DNA of 64,000 nucleotides from NCBI RefSeq assembly GCF_946885955.1, contig NZ_CAMPHI010000021.1:1-64000 (forward strand), written 5' to 3'. The stretch is from an uncultured Pseudomonas sp. (lineage in GTDB: Bacteria > Pseudomonadota > Gammaproteobacteria > Pseudomonadales > Pseudomonadaceae). Each line of letters begins with the position of its first letter. The first letter of the stretch is position 1. Below are positions 24,067 through 33,187 of this stretch, piece by piece. A model generated the notes under the pieces. The model did no database searches. It saw only the letters and a program-made list of their open reading frames with translations, and was not told the origin of the DNA. Both the position numbers and the translations under genes were made by a program.

Positions 24067-25131
24067 ATGTCGGCCAAAATTCCCGTCACCATAGTCACCG
24101 GCTTTCTCGGCAGCGGTAAAACCACGCTGTTACGGCATATTCTCGAAAACGCCAACGGCCGGCGTATCGCGGTGATCGTCAACGAGTTCGGCGAGCTGGG
24201 CATCGATGGCGACATCCTCCGTGGCTGCGGCATCGGTTGCGACGAGGAGGGCCAGGAAACGGCCGGCCAGCTCTATGAACTGTCCAACGGCTGCCTGTGC
24301 TGCACCGTGCAGGAGGAGTTCTACCCGGTGATGCGCGAGCTGATCGAGCGCCGCGGCGAGCTCGACCATATCCTCATCGAAACCTCCGGCCTGGCGCTGC
24401 CCAAGCCCCTGGTGCAGGCCTTCAACTGGCCGGAAATCAAGAACGCCTGCACCGTCGATGCGGTGGTGACCCTGGTCGACGTGCCGGCCACCGCCGCCGG
24501 TCTGTTCGCCGCCAACCCGCAGGCGGTCGACGCCCAGCGCCGTGCCGACCCCAATCTGGATCATGAATCGCCGCTGCACGAGCTGTTCGAAGATCAGTTG
24601 CTGGCCGCCGATCTGGTGGTGCTGAGCAAGACCGATCTGGTCGATGGCGCCGCGGTCGAGCAGGTCATCGCCCTGGTGCGCGAGGAGCTGCCGGCCCAGG
24701 TCAAGGTGCTGGCCAGTGACCGTGGCTGCCTCGACCTGGAGCTGCTTCTCGGCCTGTCCCATGCCTCGGAAGAGAGCATCCACCTGCGCGAAAGCCATCA
24801 CGACCATGGCGACGATGAGGAGCACGAGCACGACCATGAGCAGTTCGATTCGGTGGTGGTCAAGCTGCCGCTGGTCGATCGCGAACGCCTGCTGACCTGC
24901 CTGCAAGGTCTGGTCGAGCAGCAGCGGATTTTCCGCATCAAGGGCTTCGTCGCCCTCGCGGACAAGCCCATGCGCCTGGTGGTGCACGGCGTCGGCCAGC
25001 GTTTCGACAGTTACTTCGACCGCCGCTGGAACGCCGACGAAACGCCGAGCACGCATCTGGTGTTGATCGGCCAGCAACTGGATGCCGAGCTGCTGAGCCG
25101 CGCCCTGCAAACCGCCGTGATCGAGGCCTGA
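24067..25131 (+). CDS. cobW: CobW-type G3E GTPase, metal chaperone
   Basis: A 354-residue GTPase. The P-loop GFLGSGKT is at 12-19, the metal site CLCC is in the GCLCCTV motif, and ETSGLALPKP follows. A His/Glu/Asp-rich stretch (SHHDHGDDEEHEHDHEQ, about 244-260) lies before the C-terminal CobW domain. CobW is thought to deliver Co2+ for cobaltochelatase, and cobN follows after 3 bases. ATG 24067 is used; the frame upstream is a shadow of the previous gene. Confidence 0.94.
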   Translation: MSAKIPVTIVTGFLGSGKTTLLRHILENANGRRIAVIVNEFGELGIDGDILRGCGIGCDEEGQETAGQLYELSNGCLCCTVQEEFYPVMRELIERRGELDHILIETSGLALPKPLVQAFNWPEIKNACTVDAVVTLVDVPATAAGLFAANPQAVDAQRRADPNLDHESPLHELFEDQLLAADLVVLSKTDLVDGAAVEQVIALVREELPAQVKVLASDRGCLDLELLLGLSHASEESIHLRESHHDHGDDEEHEHDHEQFDSVVVKLPLVDRERLLTCLQGLVEQQRIFRIKGFVALADKPMRLVVHGVGQRFDSYFDRRWNADETPSTHLVLIGQQLDAELLSRALQTAVIEA

Positions 25132-25134
25132 TCG

Positions 25135-28100
25135 ATGCATATGTTGTCGGCGCTGCCCGGTGGCTATATCGATGAAAGCGGGGCGACCATCACCGTGGTC
25201 GAGCAGGACCCAGCGGATATCGTCATCCTCAGCGCCGCCGACACCACCCTGGCATTGCTGGCCGCCGCCCATCCGCAGTTGCAGCCCGGCGGCGAAGCGC
25301 TCGTCTATCCCTCGGTGCGTCTGACCAATCTGCTGCACCTGCGGCAGAACGCCTCCATCGACCTGTATCTGGATCAGGTACTGCAACACGCCAAAGCCGT
25401 GGTCATCGACCACCTGGGCGGCGAAAGCTACTGGCCCTACGGCACCGAACAGGTGGTCGCGCTGTGCCGGCGCAAGGGCATCGCCCTGGCGATGTTCTCC
25501 GGCGATATGCAGGAAGATCCCAACCTGACCGGCCAGAGCACGGTGGACGCGGACTGCTGCCATACGCTGTGGCGTTACCTGCGCGAGGGCGGCGCGGCCA
25601 ATGCCGGCGAGCTGTACCGCTTTATCGGCGCGCGCTTTTTCGACCTGCCTACGCCGCCACGGCCGCCACGGCCTTTGCCGCCGGTGGCGGTGTTCCATCC
25701 GCAGCAGGCCGATGCCTCGGTCGACAGCTGGCGCGAGCAGTGGATCGCGGGCGCGCCCTGTGTGTTGGTGCTGTTCTACCGGGCGCATTTGCAGGCGGGC
25801 AACACCCAGGTATTTGCCGAGTTGTGCAGCGGTTTGCTCGCCGAGGGCCTGAATCCGCTGCCGATCGCGCTGCTGTCGCTAAAGGACGCCCTGTGCCTGC
25901 AAACCCTGCGCGAGCTGTGCGCCGAGCATCGAGTCGCCTTGATCCTCAATACCACGGCGTTTTCCCAGTCGGCGATCGACGACCCCGGCGATCACGCCCT
26001 GGCCGGCGATATCCCTGTGCTGCAGCTGATCCTCTCCGGCGGCAATCAGCAGGCTTGGCGCGCCGATCCCCAGGGCCTGCAACCGCGCGACATGGCCATG
26101 CATGTGGCGCTGCCGGAAGTCGACGGGCGGATTATCAGTCGCGCCATCAGCTTCAAGGGCCTCGGCCAACGCTGCGAACTGACCCAGAGCGACGTGGTGC
26201 AGTACCAGGCGCTCGGCGACCGCATCGCCTTCGTCAGCCAGTTGGCGCGGCGCTGGTGCCGGCTGCGCGCGCTGGCCAACCCGGACAAGCGTTTGGCCCT
26301 GGTGCTGGCCAATTACCCGACCCGCGAAGGCCGCCTGGGTAACGGCGTCGGCCTGGACACCCCGGCCTCGGTGATCGAAATCCTCCGTCGCCTGCAACAG
26401 CAGGGCTATGGCGTCGAAGAAATACCCGCCGACGGCGATGCGCTGATGGTGCTGCTCAAGCAGGGTGTGACCAACGACCCCGAGCAATGGGCGCTGCGCC
26501 CGGCGCGGCAGAGCCTGGCGCTGGCCGATTACCTGGCGTTTTTCGCCACCCTGCCGCAGGCCAATCGTGAGGCCATCACCCAGCGCTGGGGCGCGCCGGA
26601 GCAGGACCCGATGTTGCGCCAGGGCCGCTTTATGATTGCCGGCCTGCGCCTGGGCCAGGTGTTCGTCGGCATCCAGCCGGCGCGCGGTTACCAGCTCGAC
26701 CAGAAGGCCAACTACCACGACCCGGATCTGGTGCCGCCGCATTTCTACCTGGCCTTCTATTTATGGCTGCGGCAGAGCTGGGCCAGCGACGCCATCGTCC
26801 ATGTCGGCAAGCACGGCAATCTGGAATGGCTGCCGGGCAAGAGCGTGGCGCTGAGCGAAGAATGCTGGCCGGAGCTGGTGTTCGGCCCCATGCCGCATCT
26901 GTATCCCTTTATCGTCAACGATCCGGGCGAGGGTACCCAGGCCAAGCGCCGCGCCCAGGCGGTGATCATCGACCACCTGATGCCGCCGCTGACCCGCGCC
27001 GAAAGCTACGGGCCGACCCGCGATCTGGAGCGCCTGGTCGACGAATTCTACGAGGCCCTGAGCCTCGACCCGCGCCGCGCCGCGCTGCTGCGCAAGCAGA
27101 TACTCGCGCTGATCGTGCAGCACAATTTGCACGCCGATCTGGGCCTGCAAGCCCCCGCTAGTGAAGAAGAGGAGCAGTTGCTGCTCAACCGTACCGACAG
27201 CTACCTGTGCGAACTCAAGGAAAGCCAGATTCGCGATGGCTTGCACGTGTTCGGTTGCTCGCCCCAGGGCCGGCTGCAACGCGACACCTTGCTGGCCCTG
27301 GCCCGTCACGGGGTTGGCGATGGTCTGGGCGGCAACGCCAGCCTGGTGCGCGCGCTGGCCGAGGATCTGCTGGCGGAACCCGGCTTCGATCCGCTGGACG
27401 CCGACTGGGCGCTGCCCTGGCAGGGTGCACGGCCCCAAGCACTGGCGGCGGTGAGCGAGCGGCCGTGGCGCACCCTCGGCGATTGCCGTGAACGTCTCGA
27501 GCTGCTGGCCCTGCAATTGCTGGAGCAGGGCCTGGCGGATGCCGACTGGCCGCACACGCGCCAGGTGCTGCAGCGGGTCGAGAACGATCTGCGCCCGCGC
27601 CTGATCGCCTGCGGCGAGCAGGAGCTGTATCAGCTGTGTCGCGGCCTGGCCGCACGCTTCGTGCCGCCGGGGCCGAGCGGCGCGCCCTCGCGCGGGCGGC
27701 CGGACGTGCTGCCGACCGGGCGCAACTTCTTTTCGGTGGACACGCGGATGATCCCCACGCCGACCGCCTGGGCCCTGGGGCAGAAATCCGCGGCGCTGCT
27801 GGTCGAACGCTTCGTCCAGGACAACGGCGACTACCCGCGCAGCATCGGCCTGTCGGTGTGGGGCACGGCGACCATGCGCACCGGCGGTGACGATATCGCC
27901 CAGGCCTTCGCCCTGCTCGGCGTGCGGCCGAAGTGGGCCGAGGGCAGCCACCGGGTCAGCGATTTCGAGGTGTTGCCGGCCAAGCGTCTGGATCGCCCAC
28001 GGGTGGATGTGACCCTGCGCGTCTCCGGCTTCTTCCGCGACGCCTTCGCCAATGTCATGCAGCTGTTTGATGCCGCGGTGCAGCGGGTCGCCGAGCTGGA

Positions 28101-28914
28101 CGAGCCGGAAGAGGTCAACCCGATCCGCGCGCGCATCCTGCGCGAAAGCACCGAGCTGCAAGCCCAGGGCCTGGATGCGCAACAAGCCCGCCAGCAGGCC
28201 GGCTTCCGCATTTTCGGCGCCAAGCCCGGTGCCTATGGTGCCGGCCTGCAGGGCCTGATCGATTCCCGCGACTGGCAGGACGACAGCGACCTGGCCCGCG
28301 CCTACCTCAACTGGGGCGGCTACGCCTACGGGCGGAAGGTCTATGGCGAGGACCGCCGTGACCGCTTCGCCCAGCGCCTGGGGCAGATCCAGGCGGTGGT
28401 GCAGAACCAGGACAACCGCGAGCACGACCTGCTCGACTCCGACGACTACTACCAGTTTCAGGGCGGCATGGCTGCCGCGGTGCGGCATTACGGTGGCCAG
28501 CAGCCGAGCCTGCTGTTCGGCGATCACAGCAACCCGCAGGCGCCGCGCATCCGCTCCCTGGCCGAAGAGGTCAGCCGGGTGATGCGCGCGCGGGTGGCCA
28601 ATCCCAAGTGGCTCGACGGGGTCAAGCGCCACGGTTACAAGGGCGCGTTCGAAATGGCCGCGACCGTGGATTACCTGTTCGCCTTCGATGCCACCACCGG
28701 GGTGGTGCGCGACGATCAGTACGCCAGCGTCACCGACGCCTACCTGGGCGACCCGGCGACCCGCGAGTTCCTCCAGCAGCACAACCCCGACGCCTTGCTG
28801 GAGATCAGCGAGCGGCTGCTCGAAGCGATCCAGCGCGGCCTGTGGCAGGCACCGGGCGACTACCGCGAGCAGATCGAACAGCACCTTCTGGCCGCCGAAC
28901 AGCACTTGGAATAA
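25135..28914 (+). CDS. cobN: aerobic cobaltochelatase large subunit CobN
   Basis: A 1259-residue protein of the CobN/ChlH/BchH family that binds hydrogenobyrinic acid a,c-diamide and inserts Co2+. Long conserved blocks include the HVGKHGNLEWLPGKSVALS region (about 559-577), and SVWGTATMRTGGDDIAQAFALLG and GLIDSRDW segments in the C-terminal half. It starts 3 bases after cobW. It ends 4 bases before the ChlI-like ATPase gene, its likely motor. The very long minus-strand open frames over this gene are composition shadows. Confidence 0.97.
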   Translation: MHMLSALPGGYIDESGATITVVEQDPADIVILSAADTTLALLAAAHPQLQPGGEALVYPSVRLTNLLHLRQNASIDLYLDQVLQHAKAVVIDHLGGESYWPYGTEQVVALCRRKGIALAMFSGDMQEDPNLTGQSTVDADCCHTLWRYLREGGAANAGELYRFIGARFFDLPTPPRPPRPLPPVAVFHPQQADASVDSWREQWIAGAPCVLVLFYRAHLQAGNTQVFAELCSGLLAEGLNPLPIALLSLKDALCLQTLRELCAEHRVALILNTTAFSQSAIDDPGDHALAGDIPVLQLILSGGNQQAWRADPQGLQPRDMAMHVALPEVDGRIISRAISFKGLGQRCELTQSDVVQYQALGDRIAFVSQLARRWCRLRALANPDKRLALVLANYPTREGRLGNGVGLDTPASVIEILRRLQQQGYGVEEIPADGDALMVLLKQGVTNDPEQWALRPARQSLALADYLAFFATLPQANREAITQRWGAPEQDPMLRQGRFMIAGLRLGQVFVGIQPARGYQLDQKANYHDPDLVPPHFYLAFYLWLRQSWASDAIVHVGKHGNLEWLPGKSVALSEECWPELVFGPMPHLYPFIVNDPGEGTQAKRRAQAVIIDHLMPPLTRAESYGPTRDLERLVDEFYEALSLDPRRAALLRKQILALIVQHNLHADLGLQAPASEEEEQLLLNRTDSYLCELKESQIRDGLHVFGCSPQGRLQRDTLLALARHGVGDGLGGNASLVRALAEDLLAEPGFDPLDADWALPWQGARPQALAAVSERPWRTLGDCRERLELLALQLLEQGLADADWPHTRQVLQRVENDLRPRLIACGEQELYQLCRGLAARFVPPGPSGAPSRGRPDVLPTGRNFFSVDTRMIPTPTAWALGQKSAALLVERFVQDNGDYPRSIGLSVWGTATMRTGGDDIAQAFALLGVRPKWAEGSHRVSDFEVLPAKRLDRPRVDVTLRVSGFFRDAFANVMQLFDAAVQRVAELDEPEEVNPIRARILRESTELQAQGLDAQQARQQAGFRIFGAKPGAYGAGLQGLIDSRDWQDDSDLARAYLNWGGYAYGRKVYGEDRRDRFAQRLGQIQAVVQNQDNREHDLLDSDDYYQFQGGMAAAVRHYGGQQPSLLFGDHSNPQAPRIRSLAEEVSRVMRARVANPKWLDGVKRHGYKGAFEMAATVDYLFAFDATTGVVRDDQYASVTDAYLGDPATREFLQQHNPDALLEISERLLEAIQRGLWQAPGDYREQIEQHLLAAEQHLE

Positions 28915-28918
28915 ACCG

Positions 28919-29938
28919 ATGAATACCGCCACTCGCCCGCATTTTCCGTTCTCCGCCGTGCATGGCCAGCCGCAATTGCAGCTGGCGCTGCTGCTCGCCG
29001 CCATCGACCCGCAGATCGGCGGGGTGTTGATCGAAGGCCCGCGCGGCACCGCCAAATCCACCAGCGCCCGGGCCCTGGCCGATCTGTTGCCGAGCGGACG
29101 TTTTATCAACCTGCCGCTGGGCAGCAGTGAGGAACAACTGGTCGGCTCGCTGGATATCCAGGCCGCGTTGCAGGACGGTCGCGTCGCCTTCAAGCCCGGC
29201 CTGCTGGCCCGCGCCGATGGCGGCGTGCTCTACGTCGACGAGGTCAATCTGCTCGCCGATGCCCTGGTCGACCTGCTGCTGGACGTCTGCGCCAGCGGGG
29301 TCAACCGCATCGAGCGCGACGGTATTTCCCATCAGCATCCGGCGCGCATCGCCCTGGTCGGCACCATGAATCCGGAGGAGGGCGAGTTGCGTCCGCAACT
29401 ACTGGATCGCTTCGGCCTGTTCGTGCGCCTTGGTCAGCAGATCGACGCCGCCACCCGCGAGCGCATCGTGCGTAGCCGCCTGCAATTCGACCGCGACCCT
29501 GAGGGCTTCGTCGAGGCCCAGCGCGGCGAGCAACAACAGTTGGCGGCGCGCCTCGAACAGGCACAGGCGCGAGCCAGGCAGTTGGAGTTCAGCGATGCAC
29601 TGCACCGTCAGGTCAGCAACCTGTGTTACGCCGCCGGGGTGGAAGGGGTGCGCGCCGACCTGGTGCTGCTGCGCTCCGCCTGCGCCCACGCCGCCTGGCA
29701 GCAGAAGGATGAGATAGGCGCGGCGGATGTCGAAGCGGTGGCCGAACTGGTGCTGGCGCATAGACGCAAAAATTCGCCGCAGGCACCGCAATCGTCCGCT
29801 CAGGAAAATTCGCCTAGCGGCGCTACCAATGACCCACCGCCCTCCGATGGCGGCAGCGATTGGGGCGAATTGCCGCCGCAAGCCGTCGCGACCCAGAACC
29901 TCGCCGGGGCGAGGCCGTTGCCGCTAAAAAAGCCCTGA
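28919..29938 (+). CDS. ChlI/BchI-like AAA+ chelatase subunit
   Basis: A 339-residue AAA+ ATPase of the magnesium-chelatase I type. The P-loop is EGPRGTAKST (39-48), Walker B is GVLYVDEVNLL, and GTMNPEEGELRPQLLDRFGL is the diagnostic sensor block. The last 50 residues are a Pro/Ser/Asn-rich tail. With CobN upstream and a VWA protein downstream it probably replaces the CobS half of the usual CobST motor. ATG 28919 follows the cobN stop by 4 bases. Confidence 0.92.
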   Translation: MNTATRPHFPFSAVHGQPQLQLALLLAAIDPQIGGVLIEGPRGTAKSTSARALADLLPSGRFINLPLGSSEEQLVGSLDIQAALQDGRVAFKPGLLARADGGVLYVDEVNLLADALVDLLLDVCASGVNRIERDGISHQHPARIALVGTMNPEEGELRPQLLDRFGLFVRLGQQIDAATRERIVRSRLQFDRDPEGFVEAQRGEQQQLAARLEQAQARARQLEFSDALHRQVSNLCYAAGVEGVRADLVLLRSACAHAAWQQKDEIGAADVEAVAELVLAHRRKNSPQAPQSSAQENSPSGATNDPPPSDGGSDWGELPPQAVATQNLAGARPLPLKKP

Positions 29939-30597
29939 GCCAACGACCTGCAACCGGGCCGCTGGCGGGGAAGGGTGAGCAGGCAGGGCGATTGCGGGCG
30001 ACCGGTACGGCGTCGAGCCCTCGTATTCATTGGCCACGCACCCTGTTGAGCAAGGGGGCTGTGCCGCTGCTGGCGGACCATCTGCAGTTCCACCGTCAGG
30101 CTGCCGAGGACGGTTTGCTGCATTGCCTGCTGCTCGATTGCTCGGGTTCGATGCTCAAACGCAGCAACCTGGCCCTGGCCAAGGGATTGTTGCTGCGCTG
30201 GACTGAGCAGATCTACCGGCAGCGCGGCGAGCTGGCGGTGATCGGCTTTGCTGGCAATCAGGCGCGGTTACTGCAGTGCCCGCAAAAGGCCGTGGCCTAT
30301 AACGACAGCTGGATAGCCGCCATCGGCGGTGGCGGAGGCTCGCCAGCGGTCAGTGCGGTGCAACTGGCCGAGCAAACCCTGGCCAAAGTACGCAAGGCCG
30401 CGCCGGGCAAGAAAATCGGTCTGTGGCTACTTAGCGACGGACGCTTCAGCCAGCTGCCGGAGCGTCCGAGGCATGCCGACTTCTGCGTGGTGGTGGATTT
30501 CGAGAACCAGCCCGTGCCGCTCGGTCGTGCCGCGCAGATTGCGCGGCTATGGGACGCCGAGCACGTGCGCGCGGGGGATTTGCTGGACCAGCAATAG
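29860..30597 (+). CDS. ChlD-like VWA chelatase subunit
   Basis: A 245-residue protein with a von Willebrand A domain whose metal-binding MIDAS begins D93-C-S-G-S97. An Arg/Ala/Gly-rich N terminus precedes IHWPRTLLSKG. It is like the C-terminal half of magnesium-chelatase D, lacking the AAA+ half, and should work with the ChlI-like protein as the CobN motor. The only in-frame start that keeps the family N terminus is TTG 29860, giving a 79-base overlap with chlI. The true start is therefore uncertain. It is the last gene of the operon. Confidence 0.82.
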   Translation: MGRIAAASRRDPEPRRGEAVAAKKALSQRPATGPLAGKGEQAGRLRATGTASSPRIHWPRTLLSKGAVPLLADHLQFHRQAAEDGLLHCLLLDCSGSMLKRSNLALAKGLLLRWTEQIYRQRGELAVIGFAGNQARLLQCPQKAVAYNDSWIAAIGGGGGSPAVSAVQLAEQTLAKVRKAAPGKKIGLWLLSDGRFSQLPERPRHADFCVVVDFENQPVPLGRAAQIARLWDAEHVRAGDLLDQQ

Positions 30598-30606
30598 CGG
30601 CGCGAG

Positions 30607-30718
30607 ATCGTCCCCACGCTCCTGCGTGGTGATGCAGCTTTCGACGCTCCAGCGTCGACCGCCGGTTGGTGACGCAGAGCGTCACGGGCTTGCTCCCACG
30701 CTGGAGCGTGGGAGCCAT
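30607..30718. repeat. intergenic palindromic repeat (CCCACGCT type)
   Basis: Three nested dyads occur in 112 bases: CCACGCTCCTGCGTGG, CGACGCTCCAGCGTCG and CCCACGCTGGAGCGTGGG, with GTGACGCAGAGCGTCAC between. This matches a common Pseudomonas intergenic repeat class. It separates the cobalt-chelatase operon from the convergent SMP-30 gene and may act as a bidirectional transcript end. Confidence 0.7.
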
Positions 30719-30741
30719 CATCTTTTTATGCGAATCTGCGC

Positions 30742-31803
30742 CTAGCGAATCTTCAATTTGCCGATACGGTCGTTGTCCAGGCTGCCGAGGTACAGGTAAT
30801 CGCCCACCGGCTTGGCCGAGGTGACCATGCGCAGGTGTTCGCCGCTGCTGTCTTGCAGGCTCTGGGTGATCTGGCCCTGCTCGTTGAGGGCGATGACGAA
30901 GCCATAGGCGACGGCCTTGGGCCAGAAAGCGCGGGGCAGTTTGGCCATTTGCGCTTTCAGCCAGGGCGAGCGGTGCAGCTTGTCGATATCGGCTTTGCGC
31001 GGCGTCGGCAGGGCGACCCAGAAGGTGCCGTTGCGGTCGCCTTGCAGGTTGTCCGGCAGGCCCGGCAGGTTGTCGATAAAGATGTCGTGAGTGCCGGCCT
31101 TTTCACCTTTCAGCCAGTAGCGCGCGATGCGGTAGCGGTAGGTCTCATTGACCAGCACGAAGTCCTCGGCCGCCGACAGCGCCACGCCATTGGCGAAGTA
31201 CAGATCCTTGAGCAGCACCTTGGTTTCCTTGGTCGCCGGGTTGTAGCTGAGCAGGCGGCCGTGGGGGCGGGCCTCAAGCAGATCGAGCAAATAGTCCGGC
31301 TGCTCGAAGCGCGAGGAGGCGTCGCTGAAATAGATGGTGCCGTCGCTGGCGATATCCAGGTCGTCGGTGAACTTGAACGGCAGGCCCTCGGCCTCGGTCG
31401 TCAGCACCTCGATCTGCCCCTGCGCGTCGATCCTCAGCAACCCTCTGTAGGCGTCGGCGACGATCAGCGCGCCGTTGGCGTCGAAATCCATACCCAGCGG
31501 CCGACCTTGGGTGTCGGCGAAAGGCTCGACCTTGCCATCGGCGTCGATACGCACGATGCGCCCGTCATGCAGGCCGGCATAGACCCGGCCCTGACCGTCC
31601 ATCGCGGTATCTTCCGGGCCATGCAGCTGGCCACGGGCGAGCAGCTCGGCATCCTTCAGGCGCTCGTTGACTTGCAGGGGACCAACCAGCGGCGGGCCTT
31701 CGGGTGCGTCCCATGCCAGCGGGTCGATTGGGCTGGGGGTGATTAGCAAATAGGCCGCCAGCGCCACGACCAGTACCAGCACGAGGCCGAGTAGTTTCTT
31801 CAT
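30742..31803 (-). CDS. SMP-30/strictosidine-synthase-like beta-propeller protein
   Basis: A 353-residue protein with an N-terminal membrane or signal segment (about 3-24), then a six-bladed propeller. Segments such as HGPEDTAMDGQGRVYAGL, RPLGMDFDANGALIVADAYRG and FTDDLDIASDGTIYFSDAS are typical of SMP-30/gluconolactonase and strictosidine-synthase-like families, which include lactonases and arylesterases. It faces the periplasm or is anchored there. The substrate is unknown. Length is normal. It is transcribed alone. Confidence 0.8.
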   Translation of the reverse strand: MKKLLGLVLVLVVALAAYLLITPSPIDPLAWDAPEGPPLVGPLQVNERLKDAELLARGQLHGPEDTAMDGQGRVYAGLHDGRIVRIDADGKVEPFADTQGRPLGMDFDANGALIVADAYRGLLRIDAQGQIEVLTTEAEGLPFKFTDDLDIASDGTIYFSDASSRFEQPDYLLDLLEARPHGRLLSYNPATKETKVLLKDLYFANGVALSAAEDFVLVNETYRYRIARYWLKGEKAGTHDIFIDNLPGLPDNLQGDRNGTFWVALPTPRKADIDKLHRSPWLKAQMAKLPRAFWPKAVAYGFVIALNEQGQITQSLQDSSGEHLRMVTSAKPVGDYLYLGSLDNDRIGKLKIR

Positions 31804-32247
31804 ATCCTTGATTCCCTGAAAGTGCGGCTCCGGTCCGAAGCCTTGAACGAGCCGGCCTTTTTAGCAGGCGCGGACGGTCAGCACCAGAATTGCGGGTCTG
31901 CCGAATGCTATTAAATTCGCGCGATGCGGCAAGCCTGGTAGCAACGCATCGCCGCCATTGACAGCAACGCATCCGATTCAGCAGTATCCAGCCTCAATCG
32001 CTTGCACCGAGCTCGACGATGCCCGTTATCGCCATCGCCTCTGTTTACGTTCTGGACCTCCGTGTCCGGGCGCGGGCGTTCGCCGCGGGTAAATCGAAGA
32101 AACAGTCGCTCATTTGACCGGGGCGCGCTGTCCCGTCAGATGGGTTGACGGGATACAGCGGGCGCGAAGGTCGAAACCTTTCCAGCAGCACCACTCCCAG
32201 CAGCCTTTTTGACGGCGACTTTTACGGTCACCTCAAGGAGATTTGCC
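31804..32247. other. 444-bp divergent intergenic region without a gene
   Basis: No convincing coding frame is seen on either strand. It must hold the promoters for the SMP-30 gene (minus) and the DapA-like gene (plus). One clear dyad is CCCGTCA (32132-32138) and TGACGGG (32146-32152), flanked by CTGT and ACAG, which could be an operator or a leader hairpin for the plus-strand gene. AAGGAG at 32235-32240 is the ribosome site of that gene. Confidence 0.6.
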
Positions 32248-33123
32248 ATGTCTGTGTTTTCTGGAATCTGGGTTCCGCTGGTTACGCCGTTCAATGCCGG
32301 CGCTATCGACTTCGCCGCACTACGGCGCCTCGCCACCCACCTGCTCGACGCCGGTGTGGTCGGGCTGGTGGTGTGCGGTTCGACCGGCGAGGCGGCGGCG
32401 CTGAGCAAGGCTGAACAGCTCGCCCTGCTCGATGCGCTGCTCGAGGTGGTGCCCGGCGAGCGGCTGGTGATGGGCCTGGCCGGCTGCAATCTGACCGAGG
32501 TGCTGGCCATGCAGCGCGAGGTGCAGCGCCGGCCCATCGCCGGTTTGCTGGTGCCGGCGCCGTACTATATCCGGCCGTCCCAGGCGGGCTTGCTGGCCTG
32601 GTTCGCCGCCATCGCCGATGCCGCCGAAGTACCGCTGATCCTTTATGACATTCCCTACCGCACCGGTTCGCGTATCGAACTGGCGACCTTGCGCGAGATC
32701 GCCCGGCACCCGCGGGTGGTGGCGATCAAGGATTGCGGCGGCAATCCTGAAACCACCCAGGCGCTGATCGCCGACGGCGTGCTCGATGTACTCGCCGGCG
32801 AGGACGCGCAAGTGTTCAGCACCCTGTGCCTGGGCGGCAGTGGCGCGATCGCCGCTTCGGCGCACTGTCAGCCGCAGCAGTTCGTGCGCCTGGCCGAGTG
32901 CGTCGCAGCCGGCGATATCGCCACCGCGCGGTCGATCTTCCAGCGTCTGTTGCCGCTGATCCAGCTGTCGTTTGCCGAAGCCAATCCGGCGCCGGTGAAG
33001 AGCCTGCTGGCGCTGCAGGGGCTGATCGGCGACGAGTTGCGTGCGCCGATGCAGGGTAGTTCCGCCGAACTGATCCTGCGCTTGCGCGAGGCCCTGGCCG
33101 TCGACCACGGGGCTTGGGCGTGA
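32248..33123 (+). CDS. 4-hydroxy-tetrahydrodipicolinate synthase family (DapA-like) aldolase
   Basis: A 291-residue TIM-barrel class I aldolase. Schiff-base K161 is in AIKDCGG, Y133 in LYDIPYRTG, and GSTGE is at 44-48. R138 also matches the residue that binds the carboxylate in E. coli DapA. So it could condense pyruvate with aspartate semialdehyde for lysine and cell wall. Pseudomonas genomes carry several DapA-like paralogues, and this one is outside the usual dapA context, so the substrate stays open. AAGGAG precedes ATG 32248. Confidence 0.85.
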   Translation: MSVFSGIWVPLVTPFNAGAIDFAALRRLATHLLDAGVVGLVVCGSTGEAAALSKAEQLALLDALLEVVPGERLVMGLAGCNLTEVLAMQREVQRRPIAGLLVPAPYYIRPSQAGLLAWFAAIADAAEVPLILYDIPYRTGSRIELATLREIARHPRVVAIKDCGGNPETTQALIADGVLDVLAGEDAQVFSTLCLGGSGAIAASAHCQPQQFVRLAECVAAGDIATARSIFQRLLPLIQLSFAEANPAPVKSLLALQGLIGDELRAPMQGSSAELILRLREALAVDHGAWA

Positions 33124-33187
33124 CGCCAAGCGGGTAGCGGAGCCGCTCGCGTTATATACTGCGCGGCATTCTTGATGGGAGAGCCGC

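Noticed and set aside
24130..25788. A 552-residue minus-strand frame opposite cobW and cobN
   Set aside because: Antisense shadow of cobW and cobN; low-complexity His/Gln/Gly composition and no recognisable motif.
26761..29193. An 810-residue open frame on the minus strand opposite cobN and the chelatase ATPase gene
   Set aside because: It lies opposite a clear, highly conserved CobN gene. High GC content gives long open antisense frames, and the translation shows no domain.
30607..30718. tRNA-like folding of the palindromic region after the chelatase operon
   Set aside because: The dyads lack D-, anticodon- and T-arm consensus bases and match a known intergenic repeat style.
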